DNA from: Gracilariopsis chorda
Lineage: Eukaryota > Rhodophyta > Florideophyceae > Gracilariales > Gracilariaceae
Assembly: GCA_003194525.1 (NCBI GenBank)
Contig: NBIV01000075.1
Location: 62,001 to 126,000, forward strand
DNA length: 64,000 nt
Reading direction: 5' to 3'
Numbering within the stretch: position 1 is the first letter of the stretch; the number at the start of each line of letters is the position of its first letter. The translations under genes and the position numbers were made by a program. The notes beneath the pieces were generated by a model. It did no database searches, was not told the origin of the DNA, and saw nothing but the letters and a program-made list of their open reading frames with translations. This document shows, in pieces, positions 32,058-43,021 of the stretch.

Positions 32058-32882
32058 TGTGGTGCAATGCCCCAAAGGGGAAAAACACCGAAAGACGTTC
32101 GGGATCTTCCTCTCACGAGGTGAACCCAGTTGGGTAGAGCCGTCCCAGAGGTGTCACGGCGAAGCCGGTTTGTAAGACCAGGGACACCTGTCGCGACTCG
32201 CGCAGGGAGGTGAACGCGAAGAATCGGTATTCGCGTGAGCGGGGTGTGATCCTCAGTAGAGGTATGTTTCCACGTAAGTGGGGGCGTGTGGGCGGATGCG
32301 CACACGAGGGCCACGGATAGCGGGAGGTGCTACCCTAAAAAGGGGAAAAAGGAAGGGCGAAGAGGAGGAAGAGATGGCGAAGTGAGTCGCGAGAGCGACG
32401 GGGACGAACGGCGATGCCGGTAACAATATCCCTATACAGGGCGAAACACCAATGCAATTGGAACGATTATACTCCCAGTGATGGGTCCCTTTAGATGTCC
32501 AAGGGGGTTAGATGTCCCGTGGTTTACGGCGTTTCCCTCCAAGGAGGAGTAGAGTACGCGCGCAAGCGGCAACAACTAGAGCCAATTCCCCAGGTTGGGG
32601 TCCCTTGTTGGGGAAGGTTTACTGGTGCGACGGCAGTGCGCCGTCGCACTAAGTACTAGCTTCCCAGAAATGGGTGTGAAAATAATAAATAAAATTAACT
32701 AAAATACTCCACATTCCGTGGCAACATCCACTACTGTGGCCAACCGCCAATTGGCCCAAAACCGTGTCCCAAGTGTCCATACCCACCATTGTGGGGCGTA
32801 GTTCATATACACACTACACAACCGATAATATCGGGAAAACGATCAAGTACCTAGAATCCCTCCCTGAGGGCGTTGCACTTCA
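32058..32882 (-). repeat. 5' LTR of the large gypsy element
   Basis: Copy of 21422-22246 with about 19 differences by eye. It contains a perfect 10-bp stem, GTGCGACGGC (32625-32634) and its inverse (32640-32649), with a five-base loop. Just inside it, on the element strand, TGGTCTCCCGACC (about 32041-32054) is the likely primer site; I could not assign the tRNA. Confidence 0.9.
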
Positions 32883-32887
32883 GCAAC

Positions 32888-33979
32888 GGCGGTGGGTGCT
32901 CGTGCGGCGGCGAGGCACGGTGGTGGTGTGCAGCGGCGGCGCACGGACGAGCGGGCGGCATCCATACCTATGCGTGAGCATGCTCTTGCCATGATGGCAG
33001 AGCATGTAAATTTCGGATGCATGCCCTGCCATCATGGCGAGGGCATACGTTCACATTAACATATATCAAAAGAATATATCTTCTCCAGCACATAACTGTC
33101 AACCAACCGTGTGGTAGTGCGATCGGTATCAACCCACTACCAATTTGACAACAACTGTACTTTCTAACGTATCCCTATATCTGTTAAGATTTAGGGAGAG
33201 AAAGGGTTAGCTTGAGAAGTGGCTGAATCCTTTTGAACTTTAACGCAAACGTCTAAAAGATTACACTTTAGCCAGACATATTATTGGCCAACAATAGAAC
33301 AAGCGAGAAAAGAATGGCTCGAAAAGTGCCAAGCATTTGTTATCGCCTTACGTAAACTACTATTGAACTAAGAAATAGCCTATGCTAATTGGCTGACGTT
33401 GATATTTGAGAAATTCCACTCCAATTATTTTAATAGACATGGCAATACCTTCATCGGCAAATAAGTGTAATTACAAAAGCTCCACGTATTTTCAAGCGCA
33501 TTCCAGAGCTGGGCATCTTGAATGGTGGATCGACGACTACAATCGACGAAAGAGATGTAATTTGCATACTGAAACAATCATGCCGTTGCGCTGCATAAGC
33601 GTTTTAGAAAGGGTAAAGCTACCCCCAAAACTAGTGACCAATGCGTTCTTGTCTCCCACATAATTCTTCAAATGTACGCCGTTCCACCTATGGTCACATA
33701 AAAAACATTATGATATTTGTAGCATTGAAGGTCAGTGCAACTCCGACAAAGCTGTAGATGTGTATATACAACAAGAGGATGATGAACAATTCGATGTTTC
33801 AGGAATTAGGTGTGTCGAGCAGCTAACACTACTAAAAAGCACTTCTTTACTGTACAAACTTAATTGATGAGAATGGTCTATTCCTTCCGAAGGCACAGCT
33901 TATAAAACTTCAATATGCTCATAGGTAAGAACTTGGTTTTTTAAATCGTTTATTAAATCGTTCGTATATTGAGTGGGTT
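32888..33979. other. Gene-free stretch after the large gypsy element
   Basis: GC-rich GGCGG repeats (32888-32960) continue the same low-complexity sequence found left of the element, as expected of the pre-insertion site. Twin hairpins lie at 32979-33046. Beyond that I see only short frames. The last 300 bases may be the decayed 5' part of the piggyBac copy that follows, with acidic coding-like traces near 33.76 kb. Confidence 0.45.
32979..33046. repeat. Twin hairpins with GCCATnATGGC cores
   Basis: CATGCTCTTGCCAT (32979-32992) pairs with ATGGCAGAGCATG (32994-33006), with one bulged base. ATGCCCTGCCAT (33021-33032) pairs with ATGGCGAGGGCAT (33034-33046), again with one bulge. The two hairpins share the core GCCAT-n-ATGGC and are 14 bases apart. 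Confidence 0.6.
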
Positions 33980-34540
33980 TGAGCATGGACAACTAAAGAA
34001 CTCCTGCGCAAAGGTTGAAGAAAGAATTTACTTCGCATGGAAGAGCTTTTAGCGTATATAGGGCTCGAACTGGAAACATCCCTTTATCTCTTGAATTGAT
34101 TGGGAGATTATTAGTGTCAATTGAAACTGATGGAGATACCAGTTTTCAGAAAGATAGTGAAAAGAGATGACTTTCAACGCATCATGGCATCTCTACATTT
34201 GTATACGAAATACAATCCTGATGTTGCACTAGCAAATCTGCTCTGGTATAGCCGTCAAGTATTGAAATATTTTGAGAACAATGCGGCTACAGTTGCTGTT
34301 TTGGTTGGGGTAAGCTTTCTTGATGATAATACGATAAGGTGCAAGGGACGAATCGGAACTCAAGAGTTCATGAAATCAAAGTCCGTATTCCACAACATCG
34401 GTTTGTCGAGTGATGAGCAGAAGAGGAACTCCCCTCCAGCTTATGATGCGGAAGTTTTGGTATGCGCATTTGCTGGTGACAGAGGGTTCTACGTCAAGGA
34501 GTCCATGCGTTCAATATTCAACAACTGCTAGATAAATGAT
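33980..34540 (+). pseudogene. piggyBac-type transposase fragment
   Basis: The clear part is 34121-34531. It has FQRIMASLHLYTKYNPDV, then NLLWYSRQVLKYFENNAATV and the DDE_Tnp_1_7 signature SFLDDNTIRCKGRIGTQEFM. It aligns well with the copy at 17945-19773 (DPLWHSRIMLQYFLKNASS; LDENAVRCKGRSAARSYM). Upstream, a MEELLAYIGLELETSLYLLN segment with stops and frame changes supplies more N-terminus. The catalytic middle and C-terminus are missing, so this is a dead fragment. From its end to about 34833 nothing clear can be read. Confidence 0.65.
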
Positions 34541-34833
34541 TAGATAGTAGTGGATTTGAAGGCATTATAGTGCAAGATAAGGGCATTACAGGAAGGACAC
34601 GAATACCAACTGACACCCACCGTACAACGAATCCCGAACAGTTCTGAGTCTGGAACGCTTGACAAGCTCATATCAATCCAAGGAAATCCCAATTTACTGA
34701 CGCCCTTACGAAGAGAAACTGGAATAATTAAAGAAACTCTATAACTTTTGTGGTACGCGGTTGTCAGAGAATGATTTTGATCCACAAATAGAAGTGGAAA
34801 GCCGAACTTGGGTATAAGATAGACATAAGTGAC

Positions 34834-35770
34834 TGTAGGGCAGTGCATGCGCGCATACCCTCTAGGCGAGGTGGATCATAAACGATTCAATACTGACGTG
34901 GCATCGGTCCAACTCAGGTATTAGTGGACCCTCGGAAATATTGGGTGAAACTCGATATGAATTTTGATTGGTATTTTGGGAATCTTCGTGGGTGAATTCT
35001 GTGGTATCTGGAACAGATGGACGCATGACAAGCGTACGGATATTATTCATGGTTGGCATGATTCACAAGTGTCGTGTTGCCCTGTGGCCGGCAGTGCCGC
35101 CAAGTGACACAAGAGTGTGGACCACATGTGCACACTATAGTAGTAGTATTCTTAGTTTATTGTGACCCAATAGTACTTCAGGGACGACGGCCTTGCCATT
35201 CCACCCTGAAGTAAAGGCAAGCTGTGACTCAGCTCTGATTTTTCGCCTGGGCGAAGTGACCAACTCCTGCTGGGGTCTCACTGCATTTGGTCTCGATATA
35301 GTCATACGCACGGTATCACCGAGGACCGCTGATCTGTCTTACCCCGTGAGTTCGCCCAGTGTTCACCATTTTTACCGTTTTGGGTACTTGTTATTGTGGG
35401 AACAGGTAGCCGTTCGACTCAGTATTGGGTTTTGCCGAGCTGGCTGAACAGGCAACACCCCCCACCGCCGGGTTTCTTTTGGCTTTCGACACGACCCGCT
35501 GGGTTGTTCCTTCTTTCTTGGTTTCTCCCCTTTCTTCCCTTTTCCGTTCTGGATTCTCCGTAGACGGGAACGCCGCTCACACAGACTTCTGCACTACGTT
35601 GACCAGCTGGTAACCCGATTCTCAGTATCACCTCCTTCGGTATAGCCGGAAGCCACCTCAGTTTTACACCCGAACAACGTTTGGTATGGAGGTCCCGGTT
35701 GCTGCACCTACCTCACCAGAGAGCAAGGCTGCGAACACCTTGGGAGGATTTCCTGCCTAGAGATATTGCT
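34834..35770 (+). repeat. Diverged dispersed repeat, copy 1
   Basis: It matches 59685-60545 in the same orientation over about 0.9 kb, with many changes. Shared phrases include GCGCATACCCTCTAGGCGAG, ACGGATATTATTCAT and CCCAATAGTACTT near the left; CTGATCTGTCTTA and CGCCCAGTG in the middle; GTTGACCAGCTGGTAACC near the right. There is no long ORF. In both copies it follows a decayed transposase of a different family, so it is probably an independent repeat (perhaps an old solo LTR or non-autonomous element) and not the tail of either. Confidence 0.65.
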
Positions 35771-38058
35771 CCGCAGTGACATATAAACGTATCTCGAGCG
35801 GGAAATTGACTATGACAAATCGTTTGAGTGCAATTAGACCTTAGAAAACCTCAGCGGAGAGAAGTATGATAACAGGCTTACGTGTTTAATTGATATGAGG
35901 CTTTCTGAGACTTTCTGAGACTTTCTAATTGAACACAGCCACACCCTCAAACATGTCGTGATGCCTTGCGATAGCTAACACAGGCAAAAGGTCAGACCAA
36001 CGAAATTATACATAGAGAGAAACGGCGTGTACGATTGCTATTACAGAAGCGGAGGAGCTTAGAGTATTCCACAAAAGGAGCGAGATGGTGAAGAGGGCAC
36101 ACTCCGTGAAACTGTGCTTATCGCAGTGCATCCAGAATTTTTATCATCACCAGAATGAAACATGAAGGCTACGGAAACCACATGGGCTAAGATCGGGTCC
36201 TCTGTAAAGGTAGTCGAAAGAGTGCTTCATAAATTTGCTGTAAAGGAGAGGAACTCTATGAGAATCTCCTCTCTGTGGTACCCTGGACAATATCTTTTGG
36301 TCCACACCGCACCCCGGGAGAGAGAGAAACCATCCACGGTACAGGAGGGAGAAGGTACTTGCAGAGATACTCGAATATCTAGCTCATTTATGAACTCTTT
36401 CAACACCAGTTACCGTAGACCTGGGACCCAACCATAACCTGCCAAGTACTACCGTCTCCATTTCCTAGATATTCCATTGGTCAATGACCATATATTTGAA
36501 AAAAGGTGGGAATCGTCGCAGTAATTGCCTATCTGAAAAAGATGGAATCCGTCGTAGAATCTCCACCTTATCTGCTTCCCGAAATAAGAACAGATATATG
36601 GAATTATCGTCAGCTTAGACCATAATAAAGGTTGCTATATCACATTTCAAGCTTTGATTTCATTTTCTCGTACCAAGACATCAGTATCGTTTCTTTTCAT
36701 ATTCTCTTTGTAGATCTGCGTGATTTTCATGCCCATGAAATGCGAAACGCTACATAATGATCCAAGGATTTCATTTTTACTACGAGATGAACTTGATCGC
36801 ACGCTCTCATTTTCAAGAGCCCAGAAAACGAAGACAGGAACGATGGTTGTGTTTTTTATCTAAATTGATAGTCAGGGAAAGAGAAAAATAACGATAGAAA
36901 AGTTTCCGGAAGAAGACCGTTGCTTAAAAATGATTAAGAAATGTTATCAGAACATTTTTGAACGGTGTCTGAAATGAAAGTGACATCAAGTTTGGTCGAA
37001 ACATAGCTACGGAAAGTAATGTATTATAAGGGCTCTATATTCAACTCATATCGGTTCTGCGAAGCGAGACAACCGACAGTGGAAACGCTCTGCCGACCTA
37101 CATTTCATTGTCTAAGCGAGGCCAACAGTTTTTTTACTGTGCTACTAACTTCCAGAATCTCTGATTGTGAACCATAGTAAGGTGTGGTAGTGATCATTGC
37201 AAATGCTTGATCGAGTTTCTCTCACAAAATAATTACGGTAGAACAGAACAACTGACAAAAATGACCTGTTACAGCACCGCTATATTACTGATTTCAAGGC
37301 CGAGCTAACCAGAGAGGCTTATTTAGATGAAGCGCATATTAAAGCAGTTATTTTAAAATTTGTAATTAATAGCAACCATTAGGGACTTGTAGTTTTAAAG
37401 GAATTTTCTGGGAAACAAGTGATAACTATTCTATGAGACATTTTGCGAATTGCGTGTCCAAAGCATCTTCAAACGTTCATGATGCGTGCAGTTATTTCAC
37501 ACTAGAGCGTGATACATTATGGAAACTGAACTCCAGCAAATTCATTCTCGATAACTCAAACGTTAAGGCTCAAGAATACTTTTAGAGCTGCGGGGCTTAC
37601 ATTCTTGCAGCGTTTGATGAGTGTTCCAGAAGTAGAGCAAGAATGTCGAAAGAAAGCTATGGCAATGCTTACGATTGTGACGTCACAGAACTTTTTTGTT
37701 GGCATTCTCGGCAAGTAGGGTGGAAGCGACAATCGCGTCTGTTTCTGCTGGCTCTACTATTCCTACCGATTAATTTGAGTTCGATGAGCATCAAGATGCA
37801 AATAGAAAGGTAGATTACGCAAAATGGCACAACACACCCATATATTAAGACGATGCTCAAGTCCCTACGAGGCTGCGAAAGGATTGCACTTGTTTGAGTG
37901 GTTCTCTTTAAAATAAACGTCCGAGTTAGATTGTCTCAATACTGATGTTCTGAGGGCCAGAACGCCCAAAAAAGGTCCAAACTGTCACACAAATAGGAGG
38001 AAAGTAACAGATTAGATGACAAGATTGCGATTTTGTGTTCACGATGTTTGCAGAACTA
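35771..38058. other. Gene-free stretch
   Basis: About 2.3 kb of AT-rich sequence with only short frames on either strand. I see no transposon termini, domain signature or RNA gene. The only small structure is a triplicated GACTTTCT phrase near 35.91 kb. It probably consists of old, unrecognisable repeat sequence. Confidence 0.5.
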
Positions 38059-39045
38059 TCTCAACGACCCCCGTACTATCATGATTTGGTGAAGGATGAG
38101 GGGGGTGTTGTTGATTGACTGGAGGCGTTGCGCCAACAACTTCCCTTGCACGGCACTTTCAGCGCATGCAAGTTCCACTTTGGCGCAACGCCTCCTCACC
38201 AATTAAAAACTTCAGCAGCAGCAGCAGCAAAGCTCAAAGCTTATGGGCTGCTGCAGCATGTTGAATGACGCTGCTGCTAACTGGCTAGCACTACAGAAAA
38301 TGACTGCAGTGACAGCCACTCAGCAGTTACTAGCTTGAGTGACACGTGGCCGGCTTTGTGCACTGCGCCAGTGCAGCACAATGCACAGAGCATATGTACT
38401 GCACTGGCACAGTGCAAAAAGCATTTCTCTTGCTGAGCCTAGCCACTATTTTATACCTTCTCTTTCAGGCCTGGCGAAGAGCGCAGTGTCGTAACATTTT
38501 GCTATTTTGGGCACTGTTGCTGGCCTGGGACCTAGGCAAGGCCAAGCTCGTGTGCAGGTCACCACAAGAGTGAACCACTGAGTATCACAGATCTGGGAAA
38601 GGTCAGGTGCTTCTCTGTGGTATACTAGTCGTTTAACGGCGTTCAGAAAGTCTGAGGTTTTTTTGGACCTAATATTGGTTTGGTTGTGGATGTGCAATCC
38701 AAGTTCTTCTGAGCAGGTCAGTTGTACGTGGCAATGTAGCGCGCTCAAATAAACGACCATGTGATGCTCCCACATGACCCGCAGCTTACACCCAGGAACG
38801 TGCAAACAATTCATGCTATGTCAGTGGCCACCGCGAACCCATTGCTTCCTGAAGCCATTCACTTCTGCATCTCTTCACAACCGTAATCAGATTTCTTGCG
38901 TTCTTCATTCATTTAATGAAACTACTTGCTTTTCTGCTTTTGCTTTCTCCATCCTTTTCTTCCACCGCTTTTTATCACTCCTCCACTGCGGCACGAAGCG
39001 CCGCCCGCAGCCGAAGGCCGCTTCTTCTTTTCTCTTCTTTCTGTA
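38059..39045 (+). mobile_element. Helitron copy 1, internally deleted
   Basis: The 5' end TCTCAACGACCCCCGTACTA is shared in form with the later copies, followed by TGTTGATTGACTGGAGGCGTTGCGCC, a CAG-repeat tract and a strong hairpin (38359-38416). From about 38600 it jumps to the last part of the helicase gene (matching 45340-45510) with stops and shifts, then to the Helitron 3' end with GCGCCGCC and GCCGAAGGCCGC hairpins near 38995-39035. It keeps both ends but has lost nearly all coding sequence, so it is a non-autonomous copy. Confidence 0.65.
38359..38416. repeat. Conserved Helitron 5' hairpin, copy 1
   Basis: TGCACTGCGCCAGTGCAG (38359-38376) pairs with CTGCACTGGCACAGTGCA (38399-38416), 17 of 18 positions, with a 22-base loop. 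Helitron copy 2 has the same structure at 39348-39405. Confidence 0.65.
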
Positions 39046-40058
39046 GATTTGTTCACGTATGAGGGGTTAGTTGTTGATTGAAAGGAGGCTTTGCGCCAAT
39101 AAACACGGGCGTACGTGACCGTATGCCCATTCAAAACCTTCTTTTGGCACAATGCCTCCCTTCCGTTCACCAGATTTACCAGCAGCAGCAGCTGAAACAG
39201 CTGCAGCAAAGCGTACAGCTCATTGGCTGCTGCTGCATTCTGCTGCATTTTGTCTTCTTCTGATGCTGAGTTGCTGGCACTACAGTATATGACCGCACTT
39301 CCAAACACTCTTTAGCAGCTGGTTTACGCCACACGTGGAGGGCATTTTGCACTGCGCCAGTGCAGAACAATGCAGAGAGCATATATACTGCACTGGCGAA
39401 GTGCAAAATGCATCCTCCTTGCTGACCTTAACCACTATTTTGCATCCCATTCAGGCTTGGTAAATAGCGCAGTGTCGTAAACCTTTTCTACTATGGACAG
39501 TGTTGCTGGCCTGAAACCTAGGCAAGGCCGAGCTCGTGTGCAGGTCGCCAAAAGAGAAATCCACTAAGTAACATGGATCTGGAAAAGGTCAGGTGCTTCT
39601 CTGTGATATACTGGTCGTTTGGCGACGATTTAGGAGGTATGAGGGTTTCCCTGGCCTAATACCAGCTTGCTGTGCAGAGACTGGGGCGGCCACCATGTCG
39701 GATCTCTTGGGACCGGAAAGCACACTTTGGTGTGTGACTAAAGGCAGACCAATCCTTACAACCGAACGCTGTTTAAACATCAAACGGCTTGAAAACCAGC
39801 TGGGCACATTCCGTCTGTCATAATCCAACAGAAGTGTGTCGAGAGTCCCTGTGCTGCGCACGACTGCATTGGGTAATTATAAGCCTTGCAGCAATTATTT
39901 TTACTTGCTCATGCAGCTTGGCCCGGTGTGTGCAAAGCAACAAACTGCAACCAGTTTTTCACTTTCCACTTTGTTCTATATTGGAAACATATTCTGGAAC
40001 TCTGTCAAATTCTTTAGGGGTTTACAAAAATCGATTCTTTTTACTTTTGTAAATTGGT

Positions 40059-41067
40059 ATGGCGCCAGGAGGTCCACGCCCGAACGCCGGTGGGGCCATA
40101 GCGAGTTTCAGATATTCCAGAGCGATTTCTGGAGGTATCAGAGCGAATCCCCGAGGTGCTAGGGCAAATTATGGAGGCGCCAGAGCCAACTCGAGAGGAG
40201 CCAGAGCGAATTCTGGAGACGCCAGAGCAAATTCGGGAGGGGCCAGGGTGAACTCAGGTGGCGCAAGGCCAGGAGCTGGAAGAGGTCTACGATTGCCAGT
40301 TCCTTCCACTCGCCGGTATATGAGAGCGGAGCGCACGTGCAAGAACCCATTTTTCCAGCATTGTAAGATGACGAAATTACTCCTGCACGTACGTGTGTCA
40401 CTAGGGCAAGTGGGTCCAGGCCCACATCCAGAGCCACTTCCTCTCCTATGCCTCCATCTCTCCCACCAATGTCTGTGTTTGCTGTCAATGATGAGGGCGA
40501 CATAACCGTGGAGACAGATGCGCGTCCTCTGCCGCAAGTTGAAGAGAAGAACAGATGCCCGTTCCGATCGAAGGGGAAGAGGGCGAGATCAATCCCGCTC
40601 CCTCACAGCCACCGCAGCAGCCTTCTCTGCTGCAAGTTGAAGAAGAAGAACAGATGCCCATTCCGATGGAAGTTGAAGAGGATGATATCACTCCCGCCCC
40701 CTCACAGCCACCACAGCAACCTGCTCTGCCACATGCTGAAGAAGGTGAAGAGCAGATGCCAGTTCCCATGGAAGTTGAAGACGATGAGATTAATCCTGTT
40801 CCCTTACACCCTCCACAGGAGCAGCCGCAGAACCCACAGCAGCAGGTTGATACGACGATATTGCATTGTGCTGGACGTACGGATAGAGGACTGTATCACG
40901 TTTACCACGCGTGGGATCCTGTGGCAGCTGAAGCTTGGAATGATCCAGCCTCCGTGCAAGCGTTCCAGCGTTTGAGACGCTTTCCACTGCTGGTCAAAGG
41001 CGATGCGGAAGATGCGGCGAGAACTTTCACATGCTCTCCTCCTGCTCTTACTCGGACTGGAAATTGA
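40059..41067 (+). pseudogene. Helitron N-terminal low-complexity region
   Basis: From ATG 40059 a run of about eight GARANSG-type heptads (RNA-binding-like Gly/Arg/Asn repeats, near 40.13-40.28 kb) precedes a basic segment. After a frame change, about three units of an acidic repeat follow (40555-40860): QMPVPMEVE-DDEINP followed by a Pro/Gln-rich spacer. The remainder (about residues 95-150 of the 40555-41067 frame), with GRTDRGLYHVYHAWDP, looks folded. These low-complexity regions precede the Helitron N-terminal domain. Similar disordered leaders occur in some Helitron proteins, but this pair of repeats I have not seen described. Confidence 0.5.
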
Positions 41068-42308
41068 AAATTCATAACTGCAAGTACTGTGGATGCGTTA
41101 TTCTTGGCAAATAGACCACCGGAGTTTGCTGTGGAATGAGAAGAATGTCAGGATGGGGCGTCACTTTCCGCGGAGTTCATAGCAACGAGTTGGTTCGAAG
41201 TCTTTATAGCCTGAAAGCGTTTCAATCCCATTTCCTCAAGTTTAATACACTCTTCGCGACGACTCAAGCGTTTATGGACATGTCGTATGTGACGGGAGTC
41301 GGCTCTTCCTTTCTCCTACTTGAGGCCAACGCTGCTCTGGCTCTCCCCACGCAGAACCAGAACAACACGTGCTTCAGCTTTCTGTGGGGTACCGGTTCGC
41401 CTTCCATGAATCCATCTCATTATGCGCGTGCCAATCTGCGTGCGTTCATTCATTACATAAACGTAAGAGACATCGTACTCAAGTTGTACGATGTGATCCA
41501 GCCGAAACTAAAAGTGGTGTGCGAGCGTTACCGATCCATGTTTAGCACGCAACACCAACAACAACAAAAAAAATGCGGAGACCGCCGTGGATATCAGCCT
41601 GGAACAGCGTACCAAGAAGTATTCGTACGTGGATACGAAAGAACCCGAAGTGCTACAGTCAGTGCTTCTCATCCAGGTGCTGGCCCTCCCCTGAATATGT
41701 TCCTAGTGGGGGGCCAACCATGCTGAGAACGCTCGTGGTTGATCGGACTAGACTGTACCGAGTGGTGTCTCAAGTACCACGCTTGGTAGAAGGAACGGTA
41801 ACAGTAGAACAAGCTGCAGTGACGACTGCTGCTGTTGCTGGAGCAGGGGCGACTACGAATGCCGCAAACAATGCGCAAGTGCGGTACCGACTTCTAACAC
41901 CGGCATCCAAACTTGCAGAGAAGGGCAGTTTCTCTCTTCTCTACCCGTACAGTGATCAGCACGAACCTGTTTCTGGATGCAAAGTACTCAACAAAGCAAA
42001 GCTTGAGTCTCAGCGTCAACGATTGGAAGCTCCGAAAGCTCACCTGGGCTGAGAACACGAAGCGACGTCAGTACCCAGACAATATCCTCCTAAACAGTGG
42101 ACCATCGACGCAGATGTGGATGCTTCACACGCACACAAATGTTGAGGACATCCGAATATGTTTCCTGGAGAGAGAACAAACGGCACGTTATGTACAAGAG
42201 CAAGAGATCCAGCAAGCACAGCAGCAAACCGGTCATATGTCACCATCACAGTTCGCACAAATGGGACGCATACATCTGCCCAATGACTCGATCAATTCAG
42301 CAGCGTAG
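41068..42308 (+). pseudogene. Helitron N-terminal domain (Helitron_like_N)
   Basis: A cysteine pair (CKYCG) and CCGMRRMSGWGVTF lead into LVRSLYSLKAFQSHFLKFNTLF, MDMSYVTGVGSSFLLLEANAAL and FSFLWGTG. These correspond to the gene order of the Helitron N-terminal region, where typical proteins read roughly CC..GkV..P, iR.yN..laF and GqiyH. Later parts in other frames include EKGSFSLLYPYSDQHEP and TNVEDIRICFLEREQTARYV. Stops and frame changes occur between pieces. Helitron copy B has the matching segment at 49090-49479 (STHSNVLFATIFTFMDMKYV). Confidence 0.6.
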
Positions 42309-43021
42309 TTTAAAAACAAGCGCATGGATGTACAGACGATCGTGGCGCGGAGAGGACCGCATTCTCTTTGCATTACAATCACAATGAAAATCTGGCGAGA
42401 GAACATCCAGTGCCTTGGTATGAACACCAGCAATCAGAGCGCATTTACGGCAAAGAGTAACCGCCCTCGACCGTTTGACCCACCGGATTGGATTGCAAGG
42501 GTGTACAAACAGTAGGCAAACGACTTCATGAAGGACTTGGAGAAGCACTATGAGAACATCTTTGGAATGAAAAGCATGGGCCTTGCATCAACCTCGAGTT
42601 TCAAGAGCGCAATGTGCCTCACCACCAAATGCTCGTGTGGCTCGAAGGAGACGTGATTGAAGACGTTGACGTAATCGAAGAGCTGATTCGTGCAGAAGGG
42701 CCCCTTGCCGGTGAAGACGACGCATTGCTTGCCCTCATTCGTTCCATGCACAGCCAACGCTGCTCCCCCTATTGCTGGAATCGCGCTAGGCGGTGCAAGT
42801 TTGGATACGACAGCAACATGATCATGCCAGAGACGTACATTGAAGAAGGCACGAATCGCGTGATCTACAGCAAAAGAAGGCAACAAGACCTGACGATTGT
42901 GCCGTACAACCCAACTCTGACCAAGAAGTACCGCTCCCATATCATCGTAGAACGCACGAAAGGAGGGGGCGCAGTGGCTTATCTGGTGAAGTACGCGTTT
43001 AAGCACCCCAAATCTCAGTAA
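42309..43021 (+). pseudogene. Helitron Rep core with HUQ in place of HUH
   Basis: The first segment reads TVTMKIWRENIQCLGMNTSN and FDPPDWIARVYKQ, matching the Helitron Rep block TfTcNP.W.ei and DRPDivaRVf. The metal-binding motif at about 42605-42645 reads VPHHQMLVWLEGD. Helitrons normally have P-H-x-H-hydrophobic-L-x-W, so the second histidine is glutamine here. The double-tyrosine motif is intact as AYLVKYAFK near 42.98 kb. The codons read CCT CAC CAC CAA, so the glutamine is certain. Copy B keeps PHHHILLWLEG at the same place. HUQ variants exist among HUH nucleases, so activity is not excluded. Confidence 0.65.

Larger units (their letters stand above)
21422..32882 (-). mobile_element. Large Ty3/gypsy chromovirus, broken, with antisense coding region
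   Basis: An 11.46-kb LTR element on the minus strand. It has two 825-bp LTRs and a 5-bp target duplication GCAAC on each side (21417-21421 and 32883-32887). In element order the parts are: 5' LTR (32058-32882), gag region (29778-31952), pol region (24199-29760) ending in a chromodomain, an antisense coding region (22303-24007), 3' LTR (21422-22246). By eye the LTRs differ at about 19 positions (roughly 2.3%), so it is clearly older than the 4.5-11.2 kb element. It is broken, with roughly three to five breaks. The whole element, LTRs included, is GC-rich and carries many short GC-rich hairpins, unlike its neighbours. Confidence 0.92.

Noticed and set aside
34540-34848. A 102-codon minus-strand ORF after the piggyBac fragment
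   Set aside because: No motif, and its neighbourhood is decayed transposon sequence; probably chance.
35419-35631. Overlapping small ORFs in the 0.9-kb repeat
   Set aside because: Not kept open in the second copy at 59.7-60.5 kb, so not supported as coding.
38200-38230. CAG-repeat tract as a host microsatellite
   Set aside because: The same tract occurs at the same place in each Helitron copy, so it belongs to the element.
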